From an uncultured Syntrophobacterales bacterium (lineage in GTDB: Bacteria > Desulfobacterota > Syntrophia > Syntrophales > UBA5619), in assembly GCA_903903205.1 (NCBI GenBank), contig CAIUXU010000048.1, positions 1 to 14,531 of the forward strand: DNA of 14,531 nucleotides, given 5' to 3'. Below the pieces are notes generated by a model. That model was not told the DNA's origin. It did not search any database and worked only from the letters and a program-made list of their open reading frames with translations. The translations under genes were made by a program, and so were the position numbers. This document shows, piece after piece, positions 1-6,857 of this stretch; the first letter of the stretch is position 1, and the number at the start of each line of letters is the position of its first letter.

Positions 1-276
1 GCCTGCGTATGGGGACAGCGATACCGGAACCGGGTCGTTTTCCCCATCGGGTTCGACCGGCGGGAGATCCTTTCCCCAACACGGATCGGTGAGACCTATT
101 TTTGCCGCATCACGCCCCTTCCGGATGAAGGCGCTGTTCTGTGTTTCGATGTTGGGTTGCAGGATCTGCAAAGGCGACCGGTCGAGACGATCCTGGGGCT
201 TAAGATGCGGGAGATCTTCGGGGGGAAGCGGATCCCGCCCACCTGGGTGAGGGAGGGGCTCTCGGGATGCGCCTGA
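1..276 (+). CDS. C-terminal fragment of a polyketide-synthase dehydratase-like (hot-dog fold) protein
   Basis: The reading frame is open from base 1 and stops with TGA at 274-276, so only the last 91 codons are present and the start lies to the left. The visible residues include FPIGFDRREILSPTRIGE, then a beta-rich stretch with FDVGLQDLQRRPVETI, then GLKMREI. That pattern (a P-x-x-x-GE turn, an 'L.D..RPVE.I.G.KMR' ending) matches the second hot-dog half of PKS dehydratase domains, which dehydrate 3-hydroxyacyl chains on a carrier protein. The catalytic His/Asp region would lie further left and cannot be checked. The last 10 bases overlap the PlsY-like gene, so the two are probably translationally coupled. 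Neighbouring ACP, ketosynthase and acyltransferase genes fit a lipid or polyketide role. The family assignment rests on pattern only; a stand-alone thioesterase-fold protein is possible. Confidence 0.55.
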   Translation, partial: ACVWGQRYRNRVVFPIGFDRREILSPTRIGETYFCRITPLPDEGAVLCFDVGLQDLQRRPVETILGLKMREIFGGKRIPPTWVREGLSGCA

Positions 277-845
277 TCCTGATGCTTCTGCTTGCTTATT
301 TCACCGGTTCGATCAATTTCGCGATCATTCTCCTCGGTTTGCTTGGCCAGGAAGACCCGCGGATGAAATTTAGCGGGAATGCGGGGACGACGAATGTCTA
401 TCGTCAGGCAGGCATCGTGTGGGCTGCGGTCGTACTGCTTCTCGATGCCGGACGGGCCGTCGGTCTGGCGGCGCTTGCCCTCTACCTGCTTCCGGCCTCG
501 CAGGTGGCCTGGGTCGGTATGGCCCTTGTCACGGGGAACCGCTTCCCCTGTTTCCACCGGTTTCAGGGCGGAAAGGGGGTTGCGTCATTTTTGGGGTTCA
601 CGATCCTTCTTGCCCCCTGGGGGGCCGTTTTGTCGTGCCTCGTCTGGGTCGCGGTTTACGGCATCGCGAGGATTCCATTTGTGGCTTCCTTTTGCATGGT
701 TTTTGTCCTCGGAGGTTCGGCAGTGTTGGCAGGTGGCGCAGAGGTCATTTCGATTGCCGGAACGGTAGCGACGGTCCTGCTCATTTTTCTCAACCACCGG
801 AAAAATATCGTGGTGCTGCTTGCCGAGAGGCAAGGGAAGAGATAA
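267..845 (+). CDS. plsY: PlsY-like acyl-phosphate:glycerol-3-phosphate acyltransferase, divergent
   Basis: This 192-residue polytopic membrane protein is of normal PlsY length. PlsY moves an acyl group from acyl-phosphate to sn-glycerol-3-phosphate, the first step of phospholipid synthesis, at the inner membrane. All three family motifs can be found. Motif 1 is D30-P-R32-M-K-F-S36-G-N38, keeping the critical Arg and Ser. Motif 2 is G90-N-R-F-P followed by G101-G-K-G104; the usual His after Gly90 is Asn. Motif 3 is H177-R-K-N180, keeping His and Asn, but the following Gly-x-Glu is shifted or altered (AERQ). About five hydrophobic helices are visible. The ATG at 267 lies inside the end of the upstream gene and has a purine-rich site (GGGAGGGG) just before it. 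The motif changes suggest a specialised paralogue rather than the housekeeping enzyme; that part is inference. Confidence 0.85.
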   Translation: MRLILMLLLAYFTGSINFAIILLGLLGQEDPRMKFSGNAGTTNVYRQAGIVWAAVVLLLDAGRAVGLAALALYLLPASQVAWVGMALVTGNRFPCFHRFQGGKGVASFLGFTILLAPWGAVLSCLVWVAVYGIARIPFVASFCMVFVLGGSAVLAGGAEVISIAGTVATVLLIFLNHRKNIVVLLAERQGKR

Positions 846-885
846 ACGGAAATCAAGTATTTTTGACGCTTTCGAAAGAAGTAGT

Positions 886-902
886 GCAGGTTTCAAACCT
901 GC
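886..902. repeat. Perfect palindrome, arms GCAGGTTT/AAACCTGC
   Basis: Two 8-base arms flank a single central C in the gap between the PlsY-like gene and the radical SAM gene. The palindrome continues into CCCCTACG. Palindromes of this look recur as dispersed extragenic repeats in many bacterial genomes; whether this one does so here needs the whole genome. No T-tract follows, so it is not a convincing rho-independent terminator. Confidence 0.6.
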
Positions 903-935
903 CCCTACGAAAGGTAATGAGCCTGTAGCATGTAG

Positions 936-990
936 GGTGCGTTAGCGAAGCGTAACGCACCGAAACTGTTAGCGAAGCGTAACGTACCGA
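936..990. repeat. REP-like tandem repeat, two copies with 27-base period, first copy palindromic
   Basis: The unit GTTAGCGAAGCGTAACG occurs at 941-957 and again at 968-984. The match extends to 23 bases (941-963 and 968-990) with one difference, C/T in the following CACC/TACC. Copy 1 lies inside an inverted repeat, GGTGCGTTA at 936-944 and TAACGCACC at 953-961, which can form a 9-bp stem with an 8-base loop. Similar 'GGTGCGTTAGCGAAGCGTAACGCACC'-type palindromes are known as dispersed intergenic repeats in diverse bacteria. They sit directly upstream of the radical SAM gene, and the last bases of copy 2 run into its ribosome binding site (GAGGA, 989-993). Confidence 0.75.
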
Positions 991-999
991 GGATTCTCC

Positions 1000-2436
1000 A
1001 TGCGCATCGTTCTGGTCCACCCCGCCGGGTCCAACTGGGTTCCCGGTCAGAAGGACATCACCGCCACGGCCAACCGGATGGCCCCGCTGGGGCTGCTCTC
1101 CATCGCGGCCTGTCTCACACGCGCTGGTCATGAGGTGTTCGTTCACGACTGCTTGGGTCCCTTTGCGGTCGCCGGGATCAGGGCTAACGTCCGACTTATT
1201 CTCGGCCATGACCCGGAACTGGTGGGGTTCTCCGCGACGACCTCGGGTTTTCTCGACGCCTGGGAGATGGCGGCGGCCGTCAAGGAGGCGCGGCCCGACG
1301 TCGTAACCGTCTTCGGCGGCGTCCACATCTCCGCGCTGGGGAAGAACCTGCTGGAACGGTTTTCCCATATCGATTGTCTCTGTCCGGGGGAAGGGGAGGG
1401 GACTCTGACCGAGCTTGCGGCGGGGGAAGAGCCGGCCCGGATCGACGGCCTGATCTGGAAGAACGGGGACGAGGTGGTCGTCAACCCGCCGCGGGCGCCG
1501 CTTGCCAACCTTGACGACCTGCCGTTTCCCGCCTACGAAAAACTGGCAGGATTTCCGAGAGGATACAACCTGCCGCTCTTCAGTTACATCGGGTTTCCCG
1601 GCGCGACGATGATCACCAGCCGGGGCTGCACCTACCAGTGTTCCTACTGCGACCGCTCCGTCTTCATGCGGGGCTACCGCTGGAACTCGCCTGCCTATAT
1701 CTACGACCATATCCGCCATCTCCGGATGCGTTTCGGTGTTCGCCACCTCAATATCTACGACGATCTCTTTACCGCCAACCGGCCGCGGATCGCCGAGCTT
1801 TGCGCCATGCTGACCCGGAATCCGTTGGGCGTACAGTTTAACTGCGCCGTCCGGGTCGGCCAGACGGACCGGGAGCTCCTCGCGATGCTCAAGGCAGCGG
1901 GTTGCCTTATGGTTTCGCTGGGCATCGAGTCGGCCGACACGGAGATGCTCCGGCGCCACAAGGCCGGCGTGGATCTGGAGGAGGTCCGGAAGACGGTGGA
2001 GATGATCCATGCGGCGGGGCTCCGGGCCAAAGGGCTCTTCATGATGGGATTGCCGGGCGAGACGGAGGCGTCGATCCGCCGGACAAGTGATTTTGTCATT
2101 TCGCTGGGGCTCGACGACATGAACATGACAAAGTTCACGCCGTTTCCCGGCGCCCCGATCTGGGAGACGATCCGGGAAGAGGGGAGCTTCGCGGAGGAGT
2201 GGCGATTGATGAACTGCCTCAACTTCGTCTTTGTTCCCAGGGGCATCGCCTCCCGGGAGCGGCTCGACCAGCTCTACAACGAGCATGTGAAGCGCTTCTA
2301 CAGCGATCCCGTCTGGCGCCGAAAATTTCGGGATCGCCTCTGGGAGCATCGCCACAGCCTCTGGCATCTGGCGCGGCACCTGCCCGATTTCATCGCCGCC
2401 CGCCGCCATTTCGAGCCGGCAAAAATCTCAAGGTAG
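1000..2436 (+). CDS. Cobalamin-binding radical SAM enzyme (BchE-like B12/radical SAM family)
   Basis: This 478-residue cytoplasmic protein has the two-domain layout of B12-type radical SAM enzymes. Residues 1 to about 140 form a Rossmann-like B12-binding domain (PLGLLSIAACL near 29, VVTVFGGVH near 101-109). The radical SAM domain follows, with C210-TYQ-C214-SY-C217, the CxxxCxxC motif that binds the [4Fe-4S] cluster. Further family marks are NIYDDLF, GIESAD and MGLPGETE. Relatives carry out methylations, cyclisations and ring contractions on unactivated carbons. The C-terminal tail (about 420-478) is basic and helical. The ATG at 1000 has GAGGA at 989-993 with a 6-base spacer. Placement in a lipid locus suggests it modifies an acyl or polyketide chain, but the substrate cannot be read from sequence. 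Frame is intact throughout. Confidence 0.92.
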   Translation: MRIVLVHPAGSNWVPGQKDITATANRMAPLGLLSIAACLTRAGHEVFVHDCLGPFAVAGIRANVRLILGHDPELVGFSATTSGFLDAWEMAAAVKEARPDVVTVFGGVHISALGKNLLERFSHIDCLCPGEGEGTLTELAAGEEPARIDGLIWKNGDEVVVNPPRAPLANLDDLPFPAYEKLAGFPRGYNLPLFSYIGFPGATMITSRGCTYQCSYCDRSVFMRGYRWNSPAYIYDHIRHLRMRFGVRHLNIYDDLFTANRPRIAELCAMLTRNPLGVQFNCAVRVGQTDRELLAMLKAAGCLMVSLGIESADTEMLRRHKAGVDLEEVRKTVEMIHAAGLRAKGLFMMGLPGETEASIRRTSDFVISLGLDDMNMTKFTPFPGAPIWETIREEGSFAEEWRLMNCLNFVFVPRGIASRERLDQLYNEHVKRFYSDPVWRRKFRDRLWEHRHSLWHLARHLPDFIAARRHFEPAKISR

Positions 2437-2476
2437 ATACGCAAGCCATGGATGGAAAGGCAATGGGAATAATCTG

Positions 2477-2878
2477 TCAGGAGAGTAATTTCTTGATGAA
2501 AATTTGGATGGTGTATCTTGTTAGCAGCAACATGTAGTGGGGTGCGCGCGCAACCCAGGCGCCGGCAATAAAGAGAAGATGGGAGAGAGCGTAGGTCGCC
2601 GGGCAGCCGATGATGGCGATCATCGGCTCCCGGAGCCAGATGGCCAGAACGCCCAAAGCAGCCACTGCCGGCCAGCCGATTACATAACTCAACCCCATCA
2701 GGATCAATCCGGTGATCAAACGTGGTGTCGGACGCTCTTTGAATTCGCTGAGATCCGTTGGATGATCCAGTATCTCAATGATATATTTCTTCCTGGAAAG
2801 GTATTGGGCAATTTTTCTTCGAATCATAAACCTTGTCCTTTGAAGCAAGTAGGGCTTGTCATCCGTCGGGAAAATCAT
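2477..2878 (-). CDS. Small membrane protein of unknown function, opposite strand within the lipid locus
   Basis: I do not recognise this 133-residue protein. A basic N-terminal third (residues 1-50, rich in Arg/Lys, including MIRRKIAQYLSRKK) precedes two strongly hydrophobic stretches, about residues 53-83 (RLITGLILMGLSYVIGW...) and 86-112 (MIAIIGCPATYALSHLLFIAG...). A C-terminal amphipathic tail follows (RYTIQIFIKKLL). This predicts an inner-membrane protein with two or three helices. The start is supported by GAGGGA at 2884-2889 (read on the minus strand) with a 5-base spacer. It converges on the radical SAM gene (40 bases apart) and diverges from the ACP operon. The hydrophobic pattern and good ribosome binding site argue that it is real. 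A role in delivering or scaffolding lipid intermediates is possible but unsupported. Confidence 0.7.
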   Translation of the reverse strand: MIFPTDDKPYLLQRTRFMIRRKIAQYLSRKKYIIEILDHPTDLSEFKERPTPRLITGLILMGLSYVIGWPAVAALGVLAIWLREPMIAIIGCPATYALSHLLFIAGAWVARAPHYMLLLTRYTIQIFIKKLLS

Positions 2879-2884
2879 TATAGT
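2856..2884 (+). promoter_or_regulatory. Sigma-70-type promoter of the ACP-ketosynthase-oxidoreductase-acyltransferase operon
   Basis: TTGTCA at 2856-2861 and TATAGT at 2879-2884 are separated by exactly 17 bases; each hexamer matches consensus at five of six positions. Transcription would begin near 2891, leaving about 40 bases before the ACP start. The promoter lies over the first codons and the ribosome binding site of the divergent membrane-protein gene, so expression of the two may interfere. It is predicted from sequence only. Confidence 0.6.
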
Positions 2885-2931
2885 CCCTCACTGGTCCGTT
2901 GTATATATCAAATCTGAAAGATGGGGAGCCG

Positions 2932-3201
2932 ATGACAAGAGAGGAGATCAAAACAGAAATACTGAATATTTTCAGTCGCGATTTCGAGATTGAAAAGCCA
3001 GGCCTTGATGACGATCTGCGTCAGAGCTACGAGTTCGACAGTGTGGATGCGATCGAGCTGCTCATGGGCATCGAACGGTTTCTCAATTCCGAACTGACAC
3101 AAGACGAGAAAAAAATGGCCCTGGAAATCCGGACCATCAACCATATCATCGACTACGTCGATGGGCTTGTCCGGGTGCGGGAACGGGAAGCGCATGCGTA
3201 A
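2932..3201 (+). CDS. Acyl carrier protein
   Basis: This 89-residue acidic helical protein is of ACP size. Ser37, in YEFDSVDAIELL, is the expected 4'-phosphopantetheine attachment site (the family's DS[LV] motif). Acyl intermediates would ride on it as thioesters in the cytoplasm. I chose the ATG at 2932, preceded by GGGGAG at 2923-2928 with a short 3-base spacer; an in-frame ATG at 2899 would add 11 residues not typical of ACPs. The C-terminal tail (VRVREREAHA) is more basic than usual. It is the first gene of the operon and lies 48 bases before the ketosynthase, so it is probably the dedicated carrier for that enzyme rather than the housekeeping ACP. The Phe before Asp-Ser, where housekeeping ACPs usually have Gly-Ala-Asp-Ser-Leu-Asp, supports this. 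Confidence 0.92.
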   Translation: MTREEIKTEILNIFSRDFEIEKPGLDDDLRQSYEFDSVDAIELLMGIERFLNSELTQDEKKMALEIRTINHIIDYVDGLVRVREREAHA

Positions 3202-3249
3202 AACATTCAGGCTGACCGTTCCGCCGCGGAGGGAGGCCTGCGTCCGACC

Positions 3250-4488
3250 ATGAACGGAAGAAGAGTCGTCATCACAGCCTGTTCGGCCATCACGCCCATC
3301 GGTCATACGCGTGCGGAGATCGTCTCAAGCCTCCGGGGAGGGGTGTCCGGTGTCAAGCCGCTCCGCGAGGATCACCTGCTGTCGAAAGTCATCCACTCCC
3401 AAGTATTTGGAACCGTTGATTATCCTCTTGATTTCGACTTTCGGCGCACGTTCCGCAAGACCATGGGCCCCGTTGCATATTACGCCTGCCAGGTAGCCAA
3501 AGAGGTCCTCGAACAGGCCGGCCTGCCGCCCGAATTTGTAACCTCCGGCCGTTTGGGTGTGGCCTTCGGCTCCACCCACGGCAGCCCCACCGTCCAGAGG
3601 GAGATCTATAAAACCTTTTTCGGTGGAGAGCGCTCCGAATTTGCGGCAATCGGCGCCGTCGATTACCTCAAATCCATGGTTCATACGACGGCGGTAAACA
3701 TTACGAAGATGTTTGGCATCACCGGCAGGGTCATCTCCTCCTCCACGGCCTGCACGACAAGCAGCCAGTCCATCGGCTTCGGCTACGAGTCGATCAAGTT
3801 CGGCATGCAGGATGCGATGCTGTGCGGCGGCGCGGATGAGTACGATACGACCACAGTGGCCGTCTTCGACAACCTGCTGGCCTGCTCCACGGCCTTCAAC
3901 GACCGCCCCCGGTGTACGCCGCGGCCGTTCGACCGGCAGCGCGATGGATTGGTTGTCGGAGAGGGCGCCGGGGCTGTTCTCCTGGAAGAGTACGAACATG
4001 CGAAGAAGCGGGGGGCCGCGATCCTGGGCGAGGTCGTTGGTTTTGCCTGCAACAACAACGGGGGGGACCTCATCCTGCCCAATCGCGCCGGAATCAGCGA
4101 AACCATCCGTCTCGGCCTTGAGGACGCGGCCCTGGCAGCCGACGAGGTCGATTTCGTCAGCGCCCACGCCACGGGGACGAAGATGGGCGATGTGATCGAA
4201 GCCCAGGCCATCCATGCCGTTTACGGTGAGGGTCCATTGGTGACGGGTTTCAAGGGATACATGGGGCATACCATGGGTTCCTGCGGGGCGATCGAGACCA
4301 TCCTGACCCTCTACATGATGCAGGACGGATTCATCGCCCCGACGCTCAACCTGGAAGAGCCCGACGAACAGTGCGCCATGATCCGTCATACCCTGGAACT
4401 GCGGGAAGAGCCGATCCGGATTGCGGGGATCGAAAACTTTGCCTTTGGCGGCGTGAATACGAGCCTTTTGATCAAGCGGTTCGTCTGA
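3250..4488 (+). CDS. Beta-ketoacyl-ACP synthase (KAS I/II, FabF-like)
   Basis: This 412-residue protein has normal KAS length and a complete thiolase fold. The active-site nucleophile is Cys168 in STACTTSSQS. The catalytic histidines are His306 (SAHATGT) and His340 (YMGHTMG), and the conserved lysine is Lys335 (TGFKGYMGH). The C-terminal glycine-rich segment FAFGGVN is also present. All elements for decarboxylative Claisen condensation of an acyl chain with malonyl-ACP are there, so it is an active condensing enzyme and not a Cys-less chain-length factor. A strong purine run (GGAGGGAGG, 3228-3236) lies 13 bases before the ATG, a rather long spacing. The adjoining dedicated ACP and tailoring genes suggest a specialised elongating KS rather than the housekeeping FabF. 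Confidence 0.93.
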   Translation: MNGRRVVITACSAITPIGHTRAEIVSSLRGGVSGVKPLREDHLLSKVIHSQVFGTVDYPLDFDFRRTFRKTMGPVAYYACQVAKEVLEQAGLPPEFVTSGRLGVAFGSTHGSPTVQREIYKTFFGGERSEFAAIGAVDYLKSMVHTTAVNITKMFGITGRVISSSTACTTSSQSIGFGYESIKFGMQDAMLCGGADEYDTTTVAVFDNLLACSTAFNDRPRCTPRPFDRQRDGLVVGEGAGAVLLEEYEHAKKRGAAILGEVVGFACNNNGGDLILPNRAGISETIRLGLEDAALAADEVDFVSAHATGTKMGDVIEAQAIHAVYGEGPLVTGFKGYMGHTMGSCGAIETILTLYMMQDGFIAPTLNLEEPDEQCAMIRHTLELREEPIRIAGIENFAFGGVNTSLLIKRFV

Positions 4489-4510
4489 ATTCTTCAAGAA
4501 AGTAAACAGG

Positions 4511-6016
4511 ATGCCGACAGAGAAACCTTTGGATGCGGTGATCATTGGTTCCGGAATTGGAGGGCTTTCGACCGGGATCATCCTCGCCCGGCTGAACCAC
4601 CGTGTGGTTGTTATCGAAAAGAACCTCCTGCCGGGCGGTCTGATGCGCAGTTACCGCCGGGAAGGAATCGACTGTCCCGTCGGGGTTCACTATTTTGGCG
4701 CGTTCGGGCAGGGCCAGCCTCTCCGGAGGATGTTCGACTTTATGGGCGTCACCGATGCGATCGCTGCGGAGCGGATGGGGCGGGGCGGACCCATCGACCG
4801 TTATATTTTCGATGATTTCAGGTTCGATCTGCCGGAAGGGATGGATGCATTCGCCGAGGCGCTGGAAACGGCGTTCCCGGAAGATCGAAAGCCCATCGCG
4901 GCGATCATCGGAAATCTCCGCGTTGTCGCCGACTTGCAGAGTTCCCTCTCTTTCCTCTCATCGCCTGCGATCCCTTTCCTCGGGATGGATTTTTTCTCGC
5001 CGCTCGCGGTTTACCTGACGAAGCTGAACTGTTCCAACCGGTTGCGGAACGTTCTTTCCATCGCGGCAAGATGGATGGGACTTTCGGAACATGATTGCCC
5101 TGTGATCTACCACCACCTTGCGTTGACTTCCTATCTGCTCTCCGCCTGGCGTTTGCAGGGCCGCGGGTCGGATCTGGCGGAGGTGTTCAGCGCGCGCTTT
5201 ACAGCGCTTGGCGGCAGCCTCATCTGCAACGATGCGGCAACGGAGATCCTGATCGAGGGTCAGGCAGTTGCCGGGGTGAGGCTCGCCTCCGGAAGGGTGC
5301 TTCGGGGACCCCGGGTTGTGGCTGCCGTTCATCCCAAGGTCGTTCTGGACATGCTGCCGGAGGGCGCCGTACAGCCTCGCAAGGCAAGACGAATCCGAAG
5401 CCTTGCCGGGACAGAAGGCCTTTTCGCGGCCCACGTCCTCCTCGACGCCCAAACCCACCCCGCCCTGCCGTACAATATCTGCCGGATGCATACGGACCAG
5501 GAAGGATGGATTTCCGACGGCGTCTTCTATCAATTGCGCGCCGCTTCTGAAGGCAAAAGTCTTTTAATGATGATCACGAGGAGTCCTTTTGCCGAGTGGC
5601 GCCGCTGGCAGGATACGTTTACGGGCCGGCGCGGTGCGGAGTACAACAAGGAAAAGATGAGTCGGGTCGATGGGTTGCTCGGAAAAGCCGAAGAGATTTT
5701 CGGTTCTTTGGCGGGCGGGAAGATCATCGACGCCTATACCCCCTTGACGCTCCGGGACTGGGTGAACAGTCCGGACGGTTCACCCTATGGCATCATGCGC
5801 TCTGCGAGCCAGTTGGCGGCCACTTCCGCACTCCACCGCGCGCCGTTCAACGGAATCTTTTTTGCTGGCCAGAATTTGCTGGCGCCAGGGATACTGGGAA
5901 CCGTCCTGGGCTCCTTTCAGGCCGTCAGGCAGATCATGGGCAATGACAACTTTGCGCCGGTTTTTGAGGCGATTCTGCAAGAGACGGGAACGCGGGGCCG
6001 GACAGGGCGAACGTGA
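4511..6016 (+). CDS. FAD-dependent oxidoreductase of the phytoene desaturase / carotenoid isomerase / RetSat family
   Basis: This 501-residue protein begins with a dinucleotide-binding motif (V-I-I-G-S-G-I-G-G-L-S near residues 10-20) ending in the acidic VVVIEK, followed by PGGLM and VGVHYFGAFG. These are the FAD-binding marks of the CrtI/CrtISO/RetSat group. The C-terminal FAD motif is also visible (GIFFAGQNLLAPGILGTVLGS). Members desaturate, saturate or isomerise conjugated polyene chains. There are no carotenoid genes nearby, and the gene sits between ketosynthase and acyltransferase, so I infer an acyl chain or polyene lipid as substrate. It starts 22 bases after the ketosynthase stop with only a weak ribosome binding site (AAGAAAG/ACAGG), suggesting translational coupling. 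Direction of the redox reaction cannot be told from sequence. Confidence 0.88.
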   Translation: MPTEKPLDAVIIGSGIGGLSTGIILARLNHRVVVIEKNLLPGGLMRSYRREGIDCPVGVHYFGAFGQGQPLRRMFDFMGVTDAIAAERMGRGGPIDRYIFDDFRFDLPEGMDAFAEALETAFPEDRKPIAAIIGNLRVVADLQSSLSFLSSPAIPFLGMDFFSPLAVYLTKLNCSNRLRNVLSIAARWMGLSEHDCPVIYHHLALTSYLLSAWRLQGRGSDLAEVFSARFTALGGSLICNDAATEILIEGQAVAGVRLASGRVLRGPRVVAAVHPKVVLDMLPEGAVQPRKARRIRSLAGTEGLFAAHVLLDAQTHPALPYNICRMHTDQEGWISDGVFYQLRAASEGKSLLMMITRSPFAEWRRWQDTFTGRRGAEYNKEKMSRVDGLLGKAEEIFGSLAGGKIIDAYTPLTLRDWVNSPDGSPYGIMRSASQLAATSALHRAPFNGIFFAGQNLLAPGILGTVLGSFQAVRQIMGNDNFAPVFEAILQETGTRGRTGRT

Positions 6017-6058
6017 ATACGAGATCCATCATTAGCGAGATACGAGTAAGAGGGCGGC

Positions 6059-6814
6059 ATGCGAAAATTCTTCTACGACTTCACAGTTACAGTCATCCTC
6101 TGGATCTACTACATCGCTGGATTCCTTGTGCTGTTTTCCCCCTTTTACCTGGTAGCCTTCTTTTCCCCGGCCGGTCGTGAAGAGGTGTTTCAAAGGCTGA
6201 ACCACCGGCTTCACCGGCAATTTTTCTCTCTCGTGCAACTGCTCGCTCCCAACGTCAAGTGGCATATATCGGAGGAGGTCAAGGCCCTTCGATCCTGCAT
6301 GATCATTGCCAACCATCTCTCCCTGCTCGACCCCATTCTTTTGGTATCCCTTTTTGAAAAACAGAAAACCATAGTGAAAAGCGACTATTTCAAGTTCCCT
6401 GTTTTCGGATGGATTTTAAGAACATCCGGTTATATCCCGTCGAAGAGAGAAGGTCTGTTTGCGGTCAACATGATCGACCAGATCAAAAATATGAAGGATT
6501 ATCTGACCACCGGCGGGAATTTCTTTATCTTTCCGGAGGGAACGCGTTCCCGCACCAACCGGATCGGTTCGTTTGACAGCGGCGCGTTCAAAATTGCCAG
6601 GCTCTGTCATGCGACGCCCATTCAGGTGGTGTTCATCCGCAACACGCACAAACTCTTTCCTCCGGGCAGGTTTTTATTCAATACCTGCGAGGAAAACGTC
6701 ATCGAAGTCGAACTGGCCGGGAGCCTTGAACCTGATTATGAGGGTGATGCCTTCTCCCTCGATGGCCTCATGGCTGAGGCGCGATTACTGCTGGAAAAAA
6801 AAGCGGTTTTATGA
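6059..6814 (+). CDS. plsC: 1-acyl-sn-glycerol-3-phosphate acyltransferase (PlsC family)
   Basis: This 251-residue membrane-anchored acyltransferase has an N-terminal hydrophobic stretch at about 10-37. The catalytic H-x4-D motif is N85-H86-LSLL-D91. The glycerol-phosphate-binding motif is F158-PEGTRS. The size is usual for PlsC. The family acylates position 2 of lysophosphatidate to give phosphatidate. A good ribosome binding site (AAGAGGG, 6048-6054) precedes the ATG by four bases. It is the last gene of the operon, 42 bases after the oxidoreductase. With the PlsY-like gene at the left, the locus carries both acyl-transfer steps needed to put a dedicated acyl chain on glycerol-3-phosphate. 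No terminator is visible before the convergent chemoreceptor gene, which ends 43 bases downstream. Acylation of another acceptor cannot be excluded. Confidence 0.9.
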   Translation: MRKFFYDFTVTVILWIYYIAGFLVLFSPFYLVAFFSPAGREEVFQRLNHRLHRQFFSLVQLLAPNVKWHISEEVKALRSCMIIANHLSLLDPILLVSLFEKQKTIVKSDYFKFPVFGWILRTSGYIPSKREGLFAVNMIDQIKNMKDYLTTGGNFFIFPEGTRSRTNRIGSFDSGAFKIARLCHATPIQVVFIRNTHKLFPPGRFLFNTCEENVIEVELAGSLEPDYEGDAFSLDGLMAEARLLLEKKAVL

Positions 6815-6857
6815 ACTTGGTCATGATTCAGTCCGTATCGTTGAACCAACATCAGGA

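Noticed and set aside
863..868. TTGACG as a -35 box for the radical SAM gene
   Set aside because: No -10-like hexamer lies 16-18 bases downstream (the sequence there is GCAGGT).
886..902. Palindrome as a rho-independent terminator after the PlsY-like gene
   Set aside because: There is no T-rich tract on either side in the right position; it fits a dispersed repeat better.
853..2409. 518-codon open frame on the minus strand opposite the radical SAM gene
   Set aside because: Its protein is Pro/Arg/Gly-rich with no recognisable domain, it runs through the intergenic repeats, and the plus-strand frame is an unmistakable radical SAM enzyme. It is a by-product of GC-rich codon usage.
3325..4581. 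418-codon open frame on the minus strand opposite the ketosynthase
   Set aside because: It mirrors a fully motif-supported ketosynthase and shows no domain of its own.
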